Below, one piece after another: positions 58,248 through 64,000 of a DNA stretch of 64,000 nucleotides. The stretch comes from Paracyclopina nana (lineage: Eukaryota > Arthropoda > Copepoda > Cyclopoida > Cyclopettidae): the NCBI GenBank assembly GCA_019096065.1, contig JAGUCH010000004.1, positions 8,494,001 through 8,558,000 on the forward strand. Reading direction: 5' to 3'. Position 1 is the stretch's first letter, and every line of letters begins with the position of its first letter. Below the pieces are notes generated by a model, which was not told where the DNA came from, made no database searches, and saw only the letters and a program-made list of their open reading frames with translations. A program made the position numbers and the translations under genes.

Positions 58248-59205
58248 CCAACCTCTTGAGATGCATCCCAATAAAATTCATTCTGCTTCACGGAATTTAT
58301 TACGATAATCTTGAGCAGGAAGCTTTTATGTCGCGGCAATGTGCGAAATAAGCAGCGTTATCGCTTTTCCGTCGATTCCGTTTAATGTTGCACGAAAAGG
58401 TGGTTGATTCGATGATTGCTAGCGAGCGCACATTATTTGAGCGCTTCCATGCTATGCCGATGATGGTCAAGTGGGCCTCGCGTCAACTGTCCCCGCGCAC
58501 TAAGGCGTAACATGTGCTAGCGTGTGCACGTACCGCGCAGTTTTCTCTCCAGGATGAGGTGCCCCGCTCGATCGCATTGCTTGAAGCAGCGAGCTGCCTG
58601 GACGGGCATGCTAGTCCTACCTAGCGCGATTCGCTTGGACAGTGCTCAAACGTGAGCCAGCTGCCGATCGACGCGCTCGCAACTTGGCCATCTTTTGATG
58701 TAACCTCGGTCAGCCGCCGGAGAGGTGAGCCAGAATCAATAATTTGTACTCGCGACCAGCTACACTCCGCTAGGCCGATACATAGAGTGACATCGCGTCC
58801 AAGGCCGATCGCAAAAAGTAAAGTAAACGACGTGATTTGTTTAGAGAACTTTTTCTTCGCGCGATGACATGGCGGCTTTCCCTAGCTGATCGCATTTCCA
58901 GCTCGCTGATCCTCCGCAGATCGAGGCATGCACTAGCTAGCGAAAAAAGCTCCGGGAAGGAAACCTGTTTGAGAAAACGGGACCCTCATCGCATCACGTT
59001 TCGTTGCCACCTGCGCATCCAGTGAGCAGATGTTTCCCGTCGATCGCTAGCCTCGCTACGTCGTCGTTGCATTGACAGCCGCCGCCGGGGATCCCGCGCA
59101 CGTGTCAAGCTGGCTGGCTGCAACGAGGCCGCCCAAAGGCACCGGCCTGCTCCACCCGTCGTGTCTTGGCCGCGCCACCGCAGAGCGGCCACCACCGCGG
59201 CAGCC
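58248..59205. promoter_or_regulatory. Upstream region of the PDE11-like gene
   Basis: 958 bp, GC-richer, with several CGATCG/GCTAGC-type short palindromes and no supported ORF. It should contain the PDE11-like promoter and 5' UTR; a short upstream intron cannot be excluded. Confidence 0.45.
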
Positions 59206-62200
59206 ATGGCCGACCTCGCCACCGGCCACGAAGGGGACGAGCAGCTCAGGATCGAGGCTTGGCTAGACGAGCACCCGGAATTTTTCCGCTCCTACCTCAT
59301 CAGAAAAGGTGGGCACTCGTTCACGCGTTGCCGCCACTCGCTTACGCTCATCCGCTCCTTTGCAGGCACGCGCTGCATGATTGACGCATGGCTCGTGGCG
59401 CACGCCCTCCCGCCGGCCAGCTCCGCCGGCGCCGGCGGCGGAACGCCGCTCCATAACGTGAGCGAAACGGACGAGGACGACTCGTGCGCGGCGAGGGGAA
59501 CGAGTGGCGCCCGGGCGAGCGGCTCGTCCAAAAGCAGCTCCGGCTCCGGCACGCCGGTGAGGAAGATTTCCGCGCACGAGTTTGAGCGCGGCGGCCTCAC
59601 GAAGCCGCTCGTGACGACCGTCGACGGCGCCCCCACCTTCCTCAGCCCGGAGAGCAACCCGGGGGCCTCGCACCTCTTGATCCGCAAGAGGTCGCGCAAC
59701 GACATCCAGGCGCTCAACGAGACCGACCTCATCCTCGAGCTCGTCAAGGACATTTGCAACGACCTGGACATCAGGCGGTTGTGCCACAAGATCCTGCAGA
59801 ACGTGGGAATCCTCACCAACGCCGACAGGTACGAGCAAATAATCCCGAATTTTGATCACTTACCACATTGACTTGGCTAAGGACCTAACCCAAACTACTT
59901 ACAACACCCAAGAATTATATATTTTCTGAAAGCATATGTCCCAAGGGTTCATTTGGTGATAAAATAAAAATCCCGGCCTATCGCTTCCAATAACATAAAG
60001 ATTTTAAAAACGTTTAGTGCAAAAACGGCTCATTTTGGGGGGAAAGTTAGCTTCATTGACCCCCACTAAAATTCAAAAATAAACTTTTGTTAGTGCATAG
60101 TAAAATCGCTAGGATGAACAGAAACCGAGATATAGCTATGCTAAAAGTTGATTACTGCCAACTTGATTAATTTTGCATATTAAGTTTGGCAGGAAATGTC
60201 TCAATCTGAATGCATTTTACAGACTTGCTTACGAAATAAACAAGTTTGATCTTCTTTTTTCAGTGGGGGTCAGTGCTATACATAATCTCAAAAATTAATA
60301 AACTCTAGGTGCAAGACGTTTTTGAACATTTTATGTTTTGGGAAGCCATGGGCCAGGATTTTTAAATTACTACTAAATGAACCCTAAGAACATAAGCTTT
60401 CAGAAAATGTATACTTTTTGGGTGTTTTAAAGAGTTTGGGTTAGGACCTTCTTCAAGTCAATGTGTAACACCCTTTGAACATGTAAGGCTAATGCATACT
60501 AGCCACAGCAGTGTTTTGAACTTGTAGTACATGCTTACTAGTCACCATTATTGCACTGGCCGAATTTTTATCACCACGATGAGCTGCATGTGCTAGCTGA
60601 CAAACTAAACACTATACGCTCACGCTGACAATTGATGTAGCACTATGACTTACAAACCACTGCACCTTTTGCCCATGGACATTTATGAGTAACTACTGCT
60701 CACACAATAAGCATTGTGCAGTGAGTTAAGTATGGCAAATATCCGCAGTATAACCTTAATTTAGTGGCAGGAGTAATGACAGCAGTTCTGAGAGTATATT
60801 TTAGTGGTGAAGTTGTTGAAAATCAGTAGTTACTATACTGGTGAGTTGAATCGTAAGTGTTTCGTAATGGCACTCCAAAAATTGAGTTTTTGAATTCAGA
60901 AAAAAAATTATCCCAAGCTTTCCAACAGGTAAACCAGGAATAATTGCCTACGACGTTCACATTAATTACGTTCTGCTGTTGCAAGCCTTTTAAAAACTTG
61001 CCCTATTCTTTTCTGCATGGTGGTATTAAGGTCGTCTCGGATTATATGAGCAGATTGGTCTACTTAAAAGCTTGCTATTTCTCCAAATTAAATCGAGTCT
61101 GCTTTTATCAAAAGCCGTATAGTACGCTCGACTTTTAATCAGTGGATGGAGAGGCGTCCAATTTGTTCACGGTGTGCTATTTTTTCTCCAAAATCTTGTA
61201 CTGATTTTTGATTGCAGATGCTCCCTTTTCATAGTGCAGGGCGAGGCCGGGAGCGAGTCGCACTGCCTGGTGTCGGACCTGTTTGACGTCAACACCAACT
61301 CGACGGTGGAGGAGATGAAGAACAAGACCGAGATTCGCATTCCCTGGGGCTCGGGCTTCGTGGGCCACGTGGCAGCCTCTGGAAGAGCGATCAACGTCAC
61401 CGACTGCTACGCCGATCCCAGATTCAATCCCGTACGTAACGCGTGCACAACCGCTCTTACATGTAACACTGTACTAACATTCCAGGAAGTGGACATTTTG
61501 ACGGGCTACTGCACTCAATCCATGATGTGTCATCCCATCCTGGACGGGAGCGGCGAGGTGATCGGCGTGGCGCAGGTGATCAACAAGGGCGGTGGCGGCG
61601 GTCAGTTCTGCGCCTTCGGCCCCGCCGACGAGGCCATCGTGCAAAAGTACTTGCCGTTCTGCGGCATCGGCCTCCGCAACGCGCAGCTCTACGAGCGTTC
61701 CCAGCTGGAGGTGAAGCGCAACCAGGTGCTGCTCGACCTGGCCGGGGTCATCTTCCAGGAGCAGAGCACCATCGACACCATGATCCACCGCATCCTCACC
61801 CACATGCTCTCGCTGATCCGCTGCGAGCGCGCCATGCTGCTGCTCGTCCACGAGGGCAGCCAGACGTGCACATTCTCGCGCGTCTTCGACCTCGAGGTCG
61901 CCGAGCTCGACATGCCCCCGGGCGCCGCCTTCGCATCCCGCGAGGGACGCTTCCCCGTCAACACCGGCATCACCGGCTTCGTCGCCGCCACCCAGCGCAC
62001 CGTCAACATCGTCGACGCCCACGCCGACGCCCGCTTCGACCCCGAGGTGGACGAGGCCAGCGGCTTCCGCCACAAGACCATCCTCTGCATGCCCATCAAG
62101 TACGCGGCCAAGCCGGGCAAGGTGCTCGGCGTCTTCCAGCTCGTCAACAAGTTCGAGTCGCTGCCCTTCACGCGCAACGACGAGAACTTCGTCGAGGCCT

Positions 62201-62427
62201 TCGCCATCTTCTGCGGCATGGGCATCCACAACGTCCACATGTACGAGAAGACGGTGACGGCCATGGCCAAGCAGCAGGTCACCCTCGAGGTCCTCAGCTA
62301 CCACGCCACCGCGGCCCTCGAGGAGGCGCAGAAGCTGGCCAGGCTCAAGATTCCCTCCTCCGCCGCCCTGCACCTCCACTCATTCACCTTCGACGACTTT
62401 GGACTCGCGGACGACGAGATGCTTCAG
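59206..62427 (+). CDS. PDE11-like cyclic nucleotide phosphodiesterase, N-terminal half (catalytic part beyond the window)
   Basis: Exons 59206-59308, 59366-59828, 61218-61431, 61486-62427; 574 residues so far, open at the 3' end (donor GTATGC after 62427). PDE11 enzymes hydrolyse cAMP and cGMP. Start MADLATGHEGDEQLRIEAWLDEHPEFFRSYLIRKGT, then the PDE5/6/11 pattern VRKISAHEFERGGLTKPLVTTVDGAPTFL. GAF-A spans about 185-345 (CSLFIVQGE ... GSGFVGHVAASGRAINVTDCYADPRFNP), GAF-B about 370-525 (ERAMLLLVHEG ... NTGITGFVAATQRTVNIVDAHADARFDP). It ends in FTFDDFGL, just before the metal-dependent HD catalytic domain. The family call rests on this linker and on KPLVTTVDG, closer to PDE11 than PDE5. Confidence 0.9.
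59829..61217 (+). other. 1.4-kb intron of the PDE11-like gene
   Basis: It contains the 602-bp CACATTG element (59864-60465) just inside the donor. 60.5-61.2 kb has no recognisable feature. Confidence 0.75.
59864..60465. mobile_element. CACATTGACTTG inverted-repeat element, copy 2
   Basis: Begins CACATTGACTTGGCTAAGG at 59864 and ends with the complementary CAAGTCAATGTG at 60465. Interior shares AACATAAAGATTTTAAAAACG and GCTTTCAGAAAAT blocks with the 22080 copy. Flanks TTAC and TAAC are not a perfect duplication. Confidence 0.8.
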
Positions 62428-62514
62428 GTATGCGACGTGTATATGAGCTAGCCTGCTCCCTTTTAAAGCCTGCAGATTTGGTATCAGGGTATTAAGATCT
62501 AAGTGGAAAAATCA

Positions 62515-62965
62515 AATAAAGCTCATCATGGGTTTTAATATCTAAAGACTAGGGTTTTAATATCTAAAGGCCTAGGTTTTATGATCTAACAGCGTGGGTT
62601 TTAAGATCTATTGCATCAGAACAAAAAAAAGTACTCTCAAAACCATGTTGCCAACTAAAACCTGAGTAAGCATTACATGAAAATTAAATGCTAAATGCTG
62701 AAATGATATTAGTAAAGTTTTGATAATTGACATTTAATGTTCCAACATTTTAAACTTTAAAACCCACGTCTTTAGATCAAAACACCCAGGTACAGCAAAA
62801 TGATGCTTTTCCAATGTAGATCTCAAAACCCAGGTGACTAGATCTTAACATCCAGTTGTTAGGCTTTAGCATCCAAATCTTTAGATCTTAAAACCTAGGA
62901 GAAAAAAGCTTAGGCTTTAAAACCTATCTTTATTATAGATACTAAAACCCACCCCTATTTTAGGC
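62515..62965. repeat. Opposed short repeats around GGGTTTTAATATCTAAAG
   Basis: 62515-62610 has four spaced copies of GGGTTTTA..ATCTA; 62755-62960 has about seven copies of the complementary TAGATCTTAAAACCCA pattern. The two halves face each other across about 145 bp. Inside the unfinished intron of the PDE11-like gene. Confidence 0.65.
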
Positions 62966-64000
62966 TTTAGTGACTTCTCCCCCCTTTTTAGCTCGCCTGA
63001 GCGGAGCGATCAAGCACAGTAACCAGGCAGAATTTTTCAAAACTTATGTGCATTAATAATTCGCGAATCAGGAAACACTAATGAAAAGTAGCTGAAACTC
63101 AGTGTTGTTGATAAATGATAGAAAACCTAGAAAGAAAGTTTACCGCCTGGTGCATGGGCTTGAACCACCTTAGATTTGGAACCTAGTACCCTGCCTCAAG
63201 ATCCACTCTGATTTTCAGCATTTTTAGCTGTACTGTTGATGAGAAAACACTTTTTCATTATAGAAAGCAATTTTCGCATGTATAATTTAGTTTACCAATT
63301 CGTCTCAGTTCATATAACTACACATGTATAAAAGCTCTGACGTTTTACTTTATCAAGTGACACACATTATAAAGTATTTTATAAGGTGTGTTGCTCCTCT
63401 GTTCGACCAGAGACCATGATATTGTCCAAGAAGTAAATCCCATTGCAGAAAAAAGGAGAAAAAATGCCTTGAAAGGGGATCGAACCCTGATCATCTAGAT
63501 CTCGTAGCATTACTTGGCTCTCGCAAGCTCGAGCCCGCAAAGTTGCCACTCGATTTTTACTTTACAAAATTTGCTCAGCTATTTTTTAGCTTGTTTTATA
63601 AATTGTTTACATATACTAGGTAAAGGCGTCCATAAATGGACAGCGGGGGGCGGGCCTACGGTTTCAAATTTAAGTTGCTTTCTGCTAATTTTGTTCCATC
63701 ATAATTGTAAATTATTTAATGTCAATCTTATGCTGTTCCAGCAAGAAAAAATATCGATTCAGTTATGAGAAATGGTATCTCAGGCTGCACTGTTGCACTA
63801 AATAAACTGGCCAAGTTGGCCGGTATTGATGACTAAATTGGCATTATCTTTTAACAATATTTTCTTGAAGATTATTATCTTATAATCAACTACTAAAGTG
63901 TTAGTGTTTCATTTTTAGCCTTTGTATTCATTGATAGTGTTATATATACTTTTTTGAAATTTTGGATGAGTTTATGTTTCTTGCTGTTTATTCAACTGAT
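62966..64000. other. Non-coding end of the window
   Basis: No exon of the PDE11-like catalytic domain was found, so this is most likely intron. Two minus-strand stretches (around 63135-63205 and 63455-63535) carry tRNA B-box-like sequences (GGTTCAAGCCC and GGTTCGATCCC) and may be SINE or tRNA relics. Confidence 0.5.

Noticed and set aside
61474-62379. 301-codon minus-strand frame opposite the PDE11-like GAF exon
   Set aside because: Antisense by-product of GC-rich third positions; low-complexity Glu/Val/Gly-rich and no family match.

Overview
This is a window of animal nuclear DNA, most likely arthropod. Evidence: nearly every gene is split by short GT-AG introns of about 45-65 nt; chitin-binding peritrophin-A domains sit in front of a trypsin domain, an arrangement known from arthropods; and there are metazoan genes (SVEP1-like, SPPL3, VPS26, MTX2, PDSS1, APRT, JMJD8, C3orf38-like, PDE11-like) beside DNA transposons. 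The short introns would suit a small-genome crustacean or mite, but the sequence alone does not fix the species. Exon models below were joined by eye from splice sites and protein conservation; the coding length of every complete model is a multiple of three.

Layout. 1-13.2 kb is repeat- and transposon-rich: a 180-bp satellite, a 10-bp minisatellite, two copies of a 233-bp segment, a mucin-like gene built from 98-residue repeats, an 18-bp palindromic array, a 127-bp array, then an ISL2EU-type DNA transposon (SWIM/YqaJ nuclease gene plus THAP/DDE transposase gene). The nuclease gene is broken by a 1,059-bp element with long terminal inverted repeats and a perfect 9-bp target duplication. 13.5-19.3 kb holds a small secreted protein gene and a 1,527-residue mosaic serine protease, both on the minus strand. 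20.1-35.1 kb is a 30-exon SVEP1-like extracellular matrix gene in AT-rich DNA whose introns carry several families of small transposons.

35-58 kb is GC-richer and gene-dense: DEG/ENaC channel (-), WD/RCC1 claret-like protein (-), APRT (+), C3orf38-like (-), PDSS1 (+), MTX2 (-), GPI-type trypsin (+), JMJD8 (+), VPS26 (-), SPPL3 (+). Genes sit in head-to-head pairs with shared promoter regions and tail-to-tail pairs tens of bases apart; the SVEP1-like and DEG/ENaC coding ends appear to overlap by 67 bp. The window ends inside a PDE11-like phosphodiesterase gene whose catalytic exons lie beyond the right edge.

Functionally, the left half is extracellular (mucin, lectin-like protein, mosaic protease, SVEP1-like). 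The right half is housekeeping: purine salvage, ubiquinone side-chain synthesis, mitochondrial outer membrane import, retromer, Golgi intramembrane proteolysis and cyclic nucleotide signalling. The most interesting mobile DNA is: (i) the element-in-element insertion in the YqaJ gene; (ii) a small element family with perfect 6-bp duplications, one copy of which duplicated a splice donor; (iii) small elements with CACAGTG ends and 5-bp duplications, typical of Transib, the RAG1-related superfamily.
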